64,000 bases of DNA from Polyangiaceae bacterium (GTDB lineage: Bacteria; Myxococcota_A; Polyangia; Polyangiales; Polyangiaceae). Location of the stretch: NCBI GenBank assembly GCA_019637295.1, contig JAHBVX010000003.1, forward strand, positions 62,001-126,000, given 5' to 3'. Both the position numbers and the translations under genes were made by a program. Each line of letters starts with the position of its first letter. Within the stretch, counting starts at the first letter, position 1. The notes beneath the pieces were generated by a model, which saw only the letters and a list, made by a program, of their open reading frames with translations, did not search any database and had not been told where the DNA came from. Shown here piece by piece: positions 54,284 through 63,445 of the stretch.

Positions 54284-55272
54284 GCGTCGAGGGCATCGCG
54301 CTGGTCAAGCACTTCGGCGGCGAAGGAGAGGTGGCCGCCGTGCGCGGCGTCAGCTTCCAGGCGCCGGCAGGCCGGATCACCTCGCTGCTCGGGCCCTCGG
54401 GCTCGGGCAAGTCCACGCTGCTGCGCATGGTGGCAGGGCTCGAGAAGCCGGACGCGGGCACGGTGCACATCGACGGCCGCGACGTCACCCGCATCCCCGT
54501 GCGCGAGCGCGAGGTGGGCTTCGTGTTCCAGAGCTACGCGCTGTTCCGGCACATGACCGTCGCGGACAACGTCGCCTTCGGGCTGCGAATCCGCAAGCGC
54601 CCCAAGGACGCGATCGCCAAGAAGGTGTCCGCGCTCCTCGACCTGGTGCAGCTCGGCGAGTACGGTCACCGGCTACCGGACGAGCTGTCCGGCGGCCAGC
54701 GTCAGCGCATCGCCCTGGCTCGCGCCCTGGCCACCGAGCCCCGGGTGCTCTTGCTCGACGAGCCCTTCGGCGCACTGGACACGAAGGTGCGCGTCGAGCT
54801 GCGCGAGTGGCTGTTGCGGCTGCACGAGGAGCTGCCCGTCACCACCCTGCTGGTGACCCACGATCAAGAAGAGGCGTTCGAGCTGTCCGAGCATGTGGTC
54901 TTGCTCGACGCGGGAACGGTCGCTCAAGCCGGCTCGCCCACCGAGATCTACGAGCGACCCGCCAACCCGTTCGTCGCCGCCTTCGTCGGCGGCGCCAACA
55001 AGCTCGCCGGAGACCGGGACGCCTTCGTGCGTCCGCAGGACGTGGGCGTGCGCAAGGCCCACGGTGAAGACGGCGACCACGTCGCCATCGTAGAGCGACT
55101 CGTGCGCATCGGCGGCTACGTCAAGCTCTCGGTCGCGATGAAGGACGGCCACACCATCACCGTGCAGATGCCCAAGCACGAGTTCGACGAGCGGGGCATC
55201 GAGCGCGGCGACCGAGTCCTGGTCGATCTCCGGGACGTCAAGACATTCCCTCGCGGGGACTACGCGATCTAG
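54280..55272 (+). CDS. cysA: Sulfate ABC transporter ATP-binding protein CysA
   Basis: Walker [10 protein letters not shown] lies at residues 38-46, the ABC signature LSGGQRQR near 136, Walker B LLLDEP near 155, and the H-loop in LVTHDQEE. The C-terminal part has the FVRPQDV segment found in CysA/MalK-type regulatory domains. It powers sulfate import with CysU and CysW. The GTG start overlaps the cysW stop. Length is 330. The missing periplasmic binding protein must be encoded elsewhere. Confidence 0.9.
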   Translation: MSVEGIALVKHFGGEGEVAAVRGVSFQAPAGRITSLLGPSGSGKSTLLRMVAGLEKPDAGTVHIDGRDVTRIPVREREVGFVFQSYALFRHMTVADNVAFGLRIRKRPKDAIAKKVSALLDLVQLGEYGHRLPDELSGGQRQRIALARALATEPRVLLLDEPFGALDTKVRVELREWLLRLHEELPVTTLLVTHDQEEAFELSEHVVLLDAGTVAQAGSPTEIYERPANPFVAAFVGGANKLAGDRDAFVRPQDVGVRKAHGEDGDHVAIVERLVRIGGYVKLSVAMKDGHTITVQMPKHEFDERGIERGDRVLVDLRDVKTFPRGDYAI

Positions 55273-55286
55273 TTCGCCGCTGCGTG

Positions 55287-55802
55287 CTACTCGCGCCCAA
55301 GCACAGCGAGCTTCTCGCGGTGCCGGGCCTGGGCCGCGTTGTAGTCGTCTTGGGTCAGGCCCAGCGAGGTCGTGAGCTGACGCAGCAGGTTGGTCTCCGT
55401 GTGGGTGATCTGGTCGTCGGCGGCTGCCACTTCGAGCAGCACGCCGAGCACCTCCGCGCGCAGCTCACGGTCACCCAGCTCTCGCAGCGTTCGACAGTAG
55501 CCGGGCACCTCCACGGTGGAGATCAGCAGCACGTGACGCCGCAGGGCCGCGCAGATGGCGTCGACACCGGCGCTCGTCATGCCGTGTACCCGCGCGAGCT
55601 CACGTCGCACCCGGCGCTCCTCGCTCTCGGCGTAGTCGCGATCGGCATACGCGACCGCGCCGAGCAGACCACTGATGGCGGTAACGACCTGCACGGTCTC
55701 CGGGTCCGCCTCCGGCAGGTGCTGCTCGACCGCATGCGCCAACTCCGCCGTTCCGCGCGGCGTCTCGAGTGTCGGGTGCCGCCTCTGCCAACGTCCAAAC
55801 AT
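55287..55802 (-). CDS. TerB-like helical protein
   Basis: The 171-residue protein is all helical with paired acidic segments LLGAVAYADRDYAESEERRVRREL and LLEVAAADDQITHTETNLLRQL, in the TerB pattern where conserved aspartates bind metal. The role is unknown. ATG 55802 gives the natural start MFGRWQRRHP. It converges with cysA (14 bp between stops) and is divergent from a kinase gene 178 bp away. It is the third TerB-like protein in the window; two of the three stand head-to-head with kinase genes. Confidence 0.75.
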   Translation of the reverse strand: MFGRWQRRHPTLETPRGTAELAHAVEQHLPEADPETVQVVTAISGLLGAVAYADRDYAESEERRVRRELARVHGMTSAGVDAICAALRRHVLLISTVEVPGYCRTLRELGDRELRAEVLGVLLEVAAADDQITHTETNLLRQLTTSLGLTQDDYNAAQARHREKLAVLGRE

Positions 55803-55980
55803 CCCAGGCAGTCTACTCCCCCGCTCCTCGACGCGCTGCAGCCGAGAGCGGACTTGCACGGCGCCGCTTCGCTCGCTCGTTCGTATCCATCCAGCATGCA
55901 CTCGCATTGCAGGAAACCATTGCAGAATCTCCGCTGACTTGCCGCTGCTGCTGCCCCGTGAGACAGTTCTCGCGCTGCTC

Positions 55981-57465
55981 GTGGGCGTAAACGAAGGCGA
56001 TGTGCTCGCGGGGAAGTACCGCGTCGAGAAGCTGCTGGGCATGGGCGGCATGGGGATGGTCGTCTCCGCTCATCACCTTCAGCTGGACGAGCGCATTGCG
56101 CTGAAGTTCCTCCTGCCCGAGGCATTGGCGGTGCCAGACGCCGTAGCGCGGTTCGTGCGGGAGGCTCGCGCTGCGACGAAGATCAAGAGCGAGCATGTCG
56201 TTCGCATCATCGACGTAGGGACGTTCGACTCCGGCGAGCCCTACATGGTGATGGAGTTCCTGCAGGGCAAGGACCTGGGGGAGATGCTGCGCGATAGCGG
56301 CCCCTTCGCCCCCGAGGCGGTCGCGGAGTACCTGCTGCAAGCCTGCGAGGCGCTGTGCGAGGCGCACGTGCGTGGCATCGTGCATCGCGATCTGAAACCC
56401 TCGAACTTGTTCCTCACCACCCGCGCGGACGGCACACCGCTCGTGAAGGTGCTCGACTTCGGGATCTCCAAGATCACCAACGCTTCGTCGTCGGGCCCGG
56501 AGCTGGGCCTGACCAAGACGAGCGCGATGATGGGCTCGCCGCTGTACATGTCGCCGGAGCAGATGGCGTCGGCACGCGACGTGGACCACCGCACGGACAT
56601 CTGGGCGCTCGGTACCATCATGTACGAGCTGTTGGCGGGCAAGCCACCCTTCAACGCCGACACGGTGCCTCAGCTCTGCGCCATGGTGCTGCAGCAGGAA
56701 CCGGCGCCACTTCACACGTTGCGGGCGGGGCTCCCCCCGGCGGTCCACTCCATCTTGACGCGCTGCTTGAGGAAGTCGCCAGCAGATCGCTACGCCAACG
56801 TCGCGGAGCTGGCCGTAGCGCTGGCGGAGCTGGCGCCGAAGCACGCCCGCACGTCGGTCCGCCGCATCACGCGCGTCATTCAGGGCGCGGGGCAGTCGGT
56901 GGGCAGCACGGCGCTGCCACCGTCGTCGGACGAGCTGCCGCCTGCCGCCGCGTCGGTGGTGGTGCCGGAGGAGCCGCTCGCGCAAGCGCGCTCGCATGCG
57001 GGCTCGTCCACCGCGTCGGTCACGGCGTGGAGCGAGACGGCGCCCTCCATCCCCAAGCGCTCACTGCCGCTGATCCCCATCGCGCTGGGGGTAGCCGCGC
57101 TGGGGGTGGTGGGCTTGGTCGCCGGCGTTGCCGTCATTTACGGGTCGCGAGACGTCGCCGCGAGCACGGCCGCCACGAGCGAGGCCAGCGCCGGCGCGGT
57201 CATCGACGTCCCGGCTCCCGAGCCCCCGCCGGCGGATCCGCAGGTCGCGCCCGCCAAAGCGGACCCCGAAGCGCCCGAGCCACCGGCTGCAGCCGAGCCG
57301 CCGAAGCCGGGCGCCACCGGGCGCAAGACCGCAAAGCTCCAAGCGAACCCTCCAGCACAGCCGACCACCGAGGCGAAGGTCCCCCCCCCGCCAACCGCCG
57401 TGGTGCCCACGGTCAAGCCACCCCCCAGCACCACGAGCGGCAGCGATCTCGGAGGCCGACTTTGA
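55981..57465 (+). CDS. Transmembrane Ser/Thr protein kinase
   Basis: The kinase has GMGGMGMVVSA, K42, HRDLKPSN (D137), DFGISK and SPLYMSPEQ, and should be active. A Pro/Ala-rich region with TSVRR leads to a membrane helix (IPIALGVAALGVVGLVAGVAVIYG) at about 363-386 and a Pro-rich tail. I chose GTG 55981, just before NEGDVLAGKYRVE. The TGA stop overlaps a TTG start of the next gene (TTGA, 57462-57465), the same arrangement as at the 45063 kinase. The first 178 bp upstream are shared with the divergent TerB-like gene. Confidence 0.9.
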   Translation: MGVNEGDVLAGKYRVEKLLGMGGMGMVVSAHHLQLDERIALKFLLPEALAVPDAVARFVREARAATKIKSEHVVRIIDVGTFDSGEPYMVMEFLQGKDLGEMLRDSGPFAPEAVAEYLLQACEALCEAHVRGIVHRDLKPSNLFLTTRADGTPLVKVLDFGISKITNASSSGPELGLTKTSAMMGSPLYMSPEQMASARDVDHRTDIWALGTIMYELLAGKPPFNADTVPQLCAMVLQQEPAPLHTLRAGLPPAVHSILTRCLRKSPADRYANVAELAVALAELAPKHARTSVRRITRVIQGAGQSVGSTALPPSSDELPPAAASVVVPEEPLAQARSHAGSSTASVTAWSETAPSIPKRSLPLIPIALGVAALGVVGLVAGVAVIYGSRDVAASTAATSEASAGAVIDVPAPEPPPADPQVAPAKADPEAPEPPAAAEPPKPGATGRKTAKLQANPPAQPTTEAKVPPPPTAVVPTVKPPPSTTSGSDLGGRL

Positions 57466-58496
57466 GAACCCTCGCACGCCGGTTCGCGTTCCGCTTGTCC
57501 CTCGCCACCTCGACGGCGGCCTTCGTGTGCTCGGCGCAATCCAGTGATTCGAACAAGGCGATGGCGGTGTCGCTCTTCGACGAGGCGACGGCGCTGATGG
57601 ACCAGGGCGCGTTCGCGCAGGCGTGCCTCAAGTTCGCCAACAGCAATCGGCTCGATCCCCAGCTCGGCGTGCTCTTGCACCTGGCCAACTGCTACGAGAA
57701 GGACGGGCAGCTCGCCAGCGCCTGGGCCAGCTGGCGCGACGCGGCTGAGCTGGCGCAAGCGCGCGGCGACGCGCGCGTGAAGGTCGCGAAGGACCGCGCA
57801 TCGGCGCTGGCCGCGAAGTTGTCGAAGCTGGTGATCGAGGTCCCCGAAGACGGCGCCGTGGAAGGGCTGCAGATCCGCGCCGACGGCGCGTTGGTCGACC
57901 CGGCGCTATGGGGAACCCCGGTCCCGGTGAACGCAGGCGAGCGCGTGCTCCAGCTCAGCGCACCGGGCAAGCTCGCGCGCACGGTTCGAGTCACGGTGGC
58001 CGGTAACGCGGCGGTGACGACCTACCGGGTGGAGCCGCTGGAGGACGACCCGGCACAGACCGCGACCGGAGGGGTCGGGGCGAGCCCGAGCGCGGCGGAT
58101 CCCTACGGCTCACCGCGCGCCGACTCGGGCACGGAGCCGGGCGCCACGCAGCGCACCTTGGGCTGGGTCACCGGTGGCCTGGGTGTGGTGGGGCTCGGCT
58201 TCGGCCTGGTGTTCGAACTGCAGCGAAGCTCCAAGGTGAGTGATCGCGCCGCGGTCTGCCCCACGGGAAAGGGCTGCTCGGCCGACGAGGACGCGCGTGT
58301 CAACGCCCTGAACGACGAGGTCAGCCAGGCCGCCACCCTGGAGACGATCGCCTTCACCGCCGGTGGCGCGCTGCTCGTGGGCGGCGTGGTCCTGCTGCTG
58401 ACGGCTCCCTCACCACGGGCAACCGCCGCACAGCTTCAGTTCGCTCCGTCAGTCAGCCCCCACAGCGCGGGGCTGACCGCCGTCGGCAGGTGGTGA
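57462..58496 (+). CDS. Kinase-coupled PEGA-like periplasmic/membrane protein (partner 2)
   Basis: The start is TTG 57462, overlapping the kinase stop; it gives a signal peptide (FRLSLATSTAAFVCSA). The mature part has a TPR-like helical region (ATALMDQGAFAQACLKFANS, NCYEKDGQLASAWASW), a PEGA-like beta domain (ADGALVDPALWGTPVPV, GERVLQLSAPG), a linker and two membrane helices separated by an acidic cysteine loop (CPTGKGCSADED). The order of parts matches partner 1 at 46727, though the helical regions differ. It may carry an envelope signal to or from the kinase; that is inference. Confidence 0.75.
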   Translation: MRTLARRFAFRLSLATSTAAFVCSAQSSDSNKAMAVSLFDEATALMDQGAFAQACLKFANSNRLDPQLGVLLHLANCYEKDGQLASAWASWRDAAELAQARGDARVKVAKDRASALAAKLSKLVIEVPEDGAVEGLQIRADGALVDPALWGTPVPVNAGERVLQLSAPGKLARTVRVTVAGNAAVTTYRVEPLEDDPAQTATGGVGASPSAADPYGSPRADSGTEPGATQRTLGWVTGGLGVVGLGFGLVFELQRSSKVSDRAAVCPTGKGCSADEDARVNALNDEVSQAATLETIAFTAGGALLVGGVVLLLTAPSPRATAAQLQFAPSVSPHSAGLTAVGRW

Positions 58497-58521
58497 TGGC
58501 CCGCCGAGAGGCGTAGCCGGA

Positions 58522-58541
58522 CAGCCACCGGGCGGTGGCTG
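58522..58541 (+). terminator. Hairpin after kinase partner 2, possible terminator
   Basis: CAGCCACC/GGTGGCTG form an 8-bp stem with a GGGC loop 26 bp after the stop. Only a short GTTTCT follows, so it is a weak candidate for an intrinsic terminator and might need Rho. Confidence 0.35.
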
Positions 58542-58587
58542 GGGAGTTTCTCCGCAACCGCGCGGTGACGCAGCCGACCTACGGCAC

Positions 58588-59262
58588 ATGACCAATCCCG
58601 TAGCCAACGGCAAGACCGATCGAGACTGGCAGCGCCATGCGCAAGAAGCGGGCGTCCTGACGGGCGGAGAGAAGCTACACGGCAAGACCGCTCGGCAGAC
58701 CGCCAAGGCACACCAGCCGACGGTCAAGGGCACCGTCCCCGGCCTCGTCAGGGACCACGCCGTCGAAGGCGTCCATCAGCTCGCGTTTGCTGCGGGTGGG
58801 ATGGGGACCGGCGCTACCGCGGCGATCACGGGGCCGGGCTACGCCCTGTACACGATGCTGAGCGCGGCCTACACCGCGGTCCAGCAGGGGGCGGAGCTCA
58901 ACGAGGCGCACCGACGAGACGCGGTCAACCTGGCCGTAGTCTACGCAGGCGCGGCCGCGCTGCCCAACGAGTACGTGCGGCACCAGATCCGCGACAAGCG
59001 CGCGGTCGCCGGTGAGCGTGGCGGTGCCATGAAGATCCTCACGCCCCTCATGCGCGACGACGCGAAGTGGAACGCCGTGCGCGCCGACGCGCAGAAGTTC
59101 GCGGAGCTCGGCAAGGCTCAGGCAGGCAAGTTCGGGCTCGACTCCGAGACCAAGCTGAGCCATCGCCTGGCGACGGATCGCAACTTCCGCGCGGCATACG
59201 AGTCGAACATGGCGTTCAAGCACGGGGTCGATGCGGCCGTCTTCGTGGCCAGCCGCAAGTGA
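58588..59262 (+). CDS. Orphan protein, unknown
   Basis: I do not recognise this 224-residue protein. It begins with a charged segment (NGKTDRDWQRHAQEAG), has a small hydrophobic stretch at about 73-100 (GGMGTGATAAITGPGYALYTMLSAAY) that could be an amphipathic or membrane-inserting helix pair, and ends with a charged helical region (KFAELGKAQAGKFG). There is no signal peptide. The composition is less GC-biased at third positions in places but not clearly foreign. The hydrophobic glycine-rich core recalls pore-forming or phage-like proteins, but this is not enough to assign a function. ATG 58588 follows the 8-bp hairpin. Confidence 0.6.
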   Translation: MTNPVANGKTDRDWQRHAQEAGVLTGGEKLHGKTARQTAKAHQPTVKGTVPGLVRDHAVEGVHQLAFAAGGMGTGATAAITGPGYALYTMLSAAYTAVQQGAELNEAHRRDAVNLAVVYAGAAALPNEYVRHQIRDKRAVAGERGGAMKILTPLMRDDAKWNAVRADAQKFAELGKAQAGKFGLDSETKLSHRLATDRNFRAAYESNMAFKHGVDAAVFVASRK

Positions 59263-59323
59263 TCCCCAGCGCCGTCGGCGAGAACACGTCCCCCTCGCCG
59301 ATCGGCGCCGCGAGCCATCGCGG

Positions 59324-61222
59324 TCACGTTCTAGAGCGCTGCACCCGCGCCCTCGCCGCCAGCTCCCGCAGCAACCGCTCGCCGCTCGTGGTGATCACGT
59401 CGTGCAGGTGGCGCGCGCGGGGCTCGGCGCGATCCAGGTAGCGCGCGAGCACGTCGCGTCGCTCGGGGTGGCGCGCGGCCTGGGCTTGCAGGGTGGAAGC
59501 TACCGCCGCGTCCGCGAGCAGGCGCGTGAGGCGCTCGGCGTGCAGCAGCGCCGGCGCGAAGTCGTGGCGCGGATCGGGCCCCGCGCGGAGCGCCGCCAGC
59601 CACTCGACCGCGGGTCCATCCACCACGCGACGCAAGCGATCGCGCGTGACTCGCCGCTGCAAGTGCTGCTGCGCACCCAGCGACAGCGACTCGATGTACG
59701 CCACGCGTCGAGCCAGCGCGTCGCGCGCCGACACCTGTTGCCAGCGCGCGCGGGCCAGCCGCCGCGCGAGCGTCCAGGGCGCCGCGCCCAGGGCGTCTTT
59801 GGTGGCCATCAGCGCCTGGATCTGGCTGGTGCCCTCGTAGATGGGCATCAGCACCGAGTCGCGGAGCAGCTTCTCCACGCCCTGCTCGCGCAGGTAGCCA
59901 CAGCCGCCGTGGAGCTGGATCGCGTGGCGTGTGATCTCCACCGCCTTCTCCGCGCCAAGATACTTGGCCAGCGGCGTGAGCTGCCGCGCGGCGCGCTGGT
60001 GCTGCTTGGCCGTCGCGCCCAGCCGCCTCGCCTCACCCGCGTCACGCGCCAGGTGGTGTTCGGCCAGGCGGCTGCGATGCGCCAGCTCGTGATGCCACGC
60101 GCCCGCGATGGCGAGCGCGCGGATACCCTCGATGTCGCTCCGCATCTCGTCCAGCCGATCGGCGATCAGCTCGTGTCGCTCCAGCGTGCGACCCATCGTC
60201 ACGCGCGACGCGGCATGATCGCGGGCCATGCGATACGCCGCTTCGCACACGCCCAGGCTCTCGAACGCGACGCTGAGCCGCCCGCTGTTCATCAGCAGCA
60301 GCATCTGGCGAAACCCCTGCCCGCGCTCTCCCACCAGCTCGGCGGGCGCGCGCTCGAAGCCGAGGGCCACCGTCGCCGACGCGTGGTGACCCAGCTTGTT
60401 CTCCAGGCGCTCGAGCGTGACGCGGCGCACGCGCCGTCCGTTCTCCTGCTCCCACGCCGGCACCAGGAACAGCGACAGGCCCGCGAGGCCGCCCTGCGGC
60501 TCGCTGCGCGCGAGCACGAAGTGGTACTTCCCATGGCCCGACGTGATGAAGATCTTCTCGCCGCTGACGTGCCACGCGCCCGACGCGTCCTGTGCTGCGC
60601 GCGTGGTGATGGCGCCCAGATCGCTGCCCGCGCCGGGCTCCGTCATGTCCATGCTGCCCCAGGCGCGCCCACTGGCGATCTCGCGGATCTGGGCCTCGAA
60701 GCGCGTGCGCACCAGCCGCCCGCTGTCCCGGTCGTACTGCGTGGTGCCCTCCATCGTGGACAGGAACAGCATGGCCAGCGCGATGCCACCGTGAAAGCCA
60801 TGGTGGCTCATCACCGAGGCGTCCGCGCGCGCGAACATCTCCCCCGTGGCGTAGTGCAGCAGCATGGGGAGGTTCATGCCGCCGAGCTCCCGCGGCAGGC
60901 ACATGCCCGCGAGCCCAAGCTCGCGCACCTGCGCAAAGATGGCGTCGAGGGCCGGCGGGAACACCACCTCGCCGCCCTCCAGCCGGATGGGCGCGTGCGC
61001 AATCTCCGGGACTCGCGGCGCGATGCGCGTCGCCGAGAACTCACCCACCAGCTCGAGCGCGCTCCGATAGGCCTCCAGCGCCTCGTCCAGCGTCGCGAAG
61101 CCGTCGCTCTGCCGGAAGCCGTTCTCCGCCAGCGTGACGATGGGCTCCCACTCGATGCCCCGCTCGACGTAGTACTTCAGATCCTCGTTGTCCGCGAAGT
61201 AGCTGGTCACGGCCGCGCTCAC
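59324..61222 (-). CDS. Acyl-CoA dehydrogenase (long type)
   Basis: The protein shows the FAD-binding and substrate segments of acyl-CoA dehydrogenases (MDMTEPGAGSDLGAI, GEKIFITSGHGKYH, ENKLGHHASATV, LHGGCGYLREQGVEKLLRD, PIYEGTSQIQ). It flavin-oxidises acyl-CoA at the first step of beta-oxidation. Length (632) is above the usual 380-400. The extra N-terminal part (SYFADNEDLKYYVE) and a C-terminal helical extension match the long bacterial FadE-like group that resembles the DUF1974/AcdC type. GTG 61222 is chosen. It is the intact counterpart of the fragment at 13845 but not of the same subgroup. Confidence 0.87.
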   Translation of the reverse strand: MSAAVTSYFADNEDLKYYVERGIEWEPIVTLAENGFRQSDGFATLDEALEAYRSALELVGEFSATRIAPRVPEIAHAPIRLEGGEVVFPPALDAIFAQVRELGLAGMCLPRELGGMNLPMLLHYATGEMFARADASVMSHHGFHGGIALAMLFLSTMEGTTQYDRDSGRLVRTRFEAQIREIASGRAWGSMDMTEPGAGSDLGAITTRAAQDASGAWHVSGEKIFITSGHGKYHFVLARSEPQGGLAGLSLFLVPAWEQENGRRVRRVTLERLENKLGHHASATVALGFERAPAELVGERGQGFRQMLLLMNSGRLSVAFESLGVCEAAYRMARDHAASRVTMGRTLERHELIADRLDEMRSDIEGIRALAIAGAWHHELAHRSRLAEHHLARDAGEARRLGATAKQHQRAARQLTPLAKYLGAEKAVEITRHAIQLHGGCGYLREQGVEKLLRDSVLMPIYEGTSQIQALMATKDALGAAPWTLARRLARARWQQVSARDALARRVAYIESLSLGAQQHLQRRVTRDRLRRVVDGPAVEWLAALRAGPDPRHDFAPALLHAERLTRLLADAAVASTLQAQAARHPERRDVLARYLDRAEPRARHLHDVITTSGERLLRELAARARVQRSRT

Positions 61223-61794
61223 GGTTGGGGGAAGGGAGCGGTCACGCCGCGAGTATGTCACAAGCGGGGTCCACTCGGCCCCGAGCGCGACCACGACCAC
61301 TGGGGCGAAGTGCCCGACGAGGAAGGTTACTCCCGTGGTGGCGCGCGGAAGAAACCGGAGCTGAGTTGGGGGCCGGAGGCAGCCGCGGAGCCGGTGGCGG
61401 TGGGCCCGACTCTGCGGGCCGCGTTCGATGTTCGATCGGAACTTCCTCCTCGCCGTCCTCGGTGACGACGCGCGCTGTCTTCGGTGACGACGCGCGCTGT
61501 CTTCGGTGACAATCCGAGCAGCGCGCGCACGGCGGCCCCGGTGCGGCTGCGCGGAGCAGAGTTTGGCCCGGGTGCCATGCACCGCGGCGATCTTCTCGGC
61601 GCGATGCTCAGGCAGGGGAGGCGTGGCTCCGTCTCGCCCAGGGGCAACGCTGCTGCCCGCAACTCGTCGCTCAGGTGTGGCAGGACAGCTCTTGAGCCGT
61701 TCCCGGGTCCGATCACTTTTCGATCACCGCTCGATGGTGCCCAAGCTTCGTCCGTCGGCTACCCTCACGGCTCTCGTCACTGACCGGAGGCGCC
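61223..61794. other. Intergenic region without a gene
   Basis: About 570 bp separate the acyl-CoA dehydrogenase start from the lipoprotein start. I see no credible gene here: the ORFs that cross it are in shadow frames. It holds the 22-bp tandem repeat at 61459-61511 and, at 61429-61442, a near-palindromic GTTCGATCGGAAC. A GGAGG ribosome-binding site stands at 61786-61790. Confidence 0.7.
61459..61511. repeat. 22-bp tandem repeat, about 2.4 copies
   Basis: The unit TCGGTGACGACGCGCGCTGT plus CT is present twice in full at 61459-61502, and a third copy starts TCGGTGAC before diverging. It lies in non-coding sequence between divergent genes, so it may be a protein-binding array or simply replication slippage. 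Confidence 0.8.
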
Positions 61795-62502
61795 GTGCCC
61801 GCAACCTTGAATTCATCAATATTTTTCTGCGCTTACATTACAGTTCTCGTGACCGCGGCGTGTTCGTCGGACTCTACCACCGCGATCGTTTCGCCTGACG
61901 CCAGCGCTGGCAGCGGCGGGTCGGCGGGCAGCTCCGGAGGCAGCGCCGGTTCCGGCGGCAGCGCCGCCACAGGGGGAGGCTCCGGTGGTAGCGCAGGAGC
62001 GAGCGGCAGCGCCGGCGCCTCGGGTTCGGCCGGGAGCAGCGGCAGCGGCGGCTCGGCGGGCAGCGCGGGATCCGGGGGAGCTGCTGGGAGCGGAGGGTCC
62101 ACCGTGAACATCGGTGTCGCGACCAAGGTCAAGTGCGATGACAACTTGGAGTGCAGCGTCGTTCAGTCGACCACAGACGGCGGCGTCGCCCTTGCTCAGA
62201 AGTGTTGCTGGCATCCACCGAATGCTTCGGGCGCGTGTGCCATCAGCCTCAACTCCTGTCCGGCGCCAGCGACAACCATCCGCTGCGACAGCAAGAACGA
62301 CTGCGCCACGGGCCACTGTTGTTTCGAGCACGCCTTGGCGAGCGGAGAGAAGCGGGCGACGTGCGCTCCCACGTGTAGCAGCGTGCAGGGCTTCGGCCGG
62401 ATGATCCTGTGTTCGTTGAACTCCGAGTGTCCTTCGCCTCAAACGTGTAAGCCCCTCAACTCCATTGACTTGCCGGGCGGCTACTACGCCTGTCAGAACT
62501 GA
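61795..62502 (+). CDS. Cys-rich lipoprotein (copy 1 of tandem pair)
   Basis: A GGAGG site precedes the GTG start. The leader ends LVTAAC (lipobox), followed by a Gly/Ser/Ala linker of about 70 residues and a domain of about 130 residues rich in cysteines: KVKCDDNLECSV, QKCCWHP, TTIRCDSKNDC and GHCCFEHA. The regular cysteine spacing suggests a small disulfide-linked fold. The family is not recognised. It is a paralogue of the next gene, which carries the same KVKCDDNLECS and TTIRCDSKNDC segments, and is intact. Confidence 0.75.
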   Translation: MPATLNSSIFFCAYITVLVTAACSSDSTTAIVSPDASAGSGGSAGSSGGSAGSGGSAATGGGSGGSAGASGSAGASGSAGSSGSGGSAGSAGSGGAAGSGGSTVNIGVATKVKCDDNLECSVVQSTTDGGVALAQKCCWHPPNASGACAISLNSCPAPATTIRCDSKNDCATGHCCFEHALASGEKRATCAPTCSSVQGFGRMILCSLNSECPSPQTCKPLNSIDLPGGYYACQN

Positions 62503-62529
62503 TTCAACCACGAAGAAGGAGAGCAGAAC

Positions 62530-63434
62530 ATGAAGAGCCAGGGCATCAGCACCTTCACCCGCGTGGCCAAGTCGTCCGCTCTGTGCGCGGCGACGATCCT
62601 CGTCGTGGCGTGTTCCTCCGACTCGGAGCACCGGTTTGGCAACAACGACGCCGGCACCGACGCGTCGAGCGGCGGCAGCTCCGCCTCAGGGGGTACCGGC
62701 GGCTCGGGTGGTTCCGCTGGCACGACGGGAGGCGCTGGCGGGAGCTCCGGCGCGACGGGTGGCCAGGCGCTGCGGGAAGCTCGGGTAGTGCGGGGGCAGC
62801 CGGCGTCGCGGGCAGCTCTGGTGCTGGCGGCGCCGCGGGAAGTTCCGGCGCTGGCGGGATGGGTGGTGCAGGCGGTGCGAGCGGCGCCGGGGGCGCTACC
62901 GGCGGAACGGGCGGCACGGGAGGCACCGGGGGCGCTACCGGCGGAACGGGCGGCACTGGGGGGTCGGGAGGCACCGGGGGCGCTACCGGAGGAACGGGCG
63001 GCACCGGCGGAGGCGCAACGGTGAGCGTTGGTGTCGCGGGCAAGGTCAAATGTGATGACAATCTGGAGTGCAGTCTGACCTCCGGTGGCGGTCAACTTGC
63101 GCAGAAGTGCTGCTGGAACTCGTCGACCGAGTCTGGGAGCTGTGCGCTCAGCGTCAACTCCTGCACCTCTCCGCTGACCACCATCCGCTGCGACAGCAAG
63201 AACGACTGCTCGTCGGGCCAGGTCTGTTGCTACACGCGAAGCCTGCTCGTCAGCCCAACCATGCCGAGCGCGACGTGCCAAGACACCTGCCCGTCGGGTA
63301 CGCAGATTGGCGTCACGCGGTTCGAACTGTGCGCTCCGGCGCCGCTCCCGGTGCTGCCGTGTGGCATTAACGCCTCCTGCGTACCGGTGACGAACAACCC
63401 GTACCTGCCGGCGGGATACCACCGCTGTCAGTGA
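62530..63434 (+). pseudogene. Cys-rich lipoprotein (copy 2), frame lost in the Gly-rich linker
   Basis: The start is good: AAGGAGAG before ATG 62530 and a leader ending ILVVAC. The linker reads GAGGSSGATGG until about 62765, where one base appears to be missing: GGTGGCCAGG stands where GGTGGCGCAGG would keep frame. Reading on gives an Arg/Ala-rich tail to 63024. The correct frame from about 62763 encodes the rest of the linker and the Cys-rich domain (KVKCDDNLECSL, QKCCWNS, TTIRCDSKNDC) to 63434. So either the gene is broken by one base or the sequence is in error. The intact paralogue is 27 bp upstream. Confidence 0.8.
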
Positions 63435-63445
63435 GGCGCGGGCGC

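Noticed and set aside
59231-61465. 744-codon plus-strand ORF
   Set aside because: Antisense of the acyl-CoA dehydrogenase; no independent motif.
61223-61794. Integrated element at the large non-coding gap
   Set aside because: No integrase, attachment repeats or base-composition shift could be seen.
62530-63024. Programmed frameshifting to make the Cys-rich lipoprotein
   Set aside because: No slippery heptamer or downstream structure is evident at the shift point; a one-base deletion or sequence error explains it more simply.
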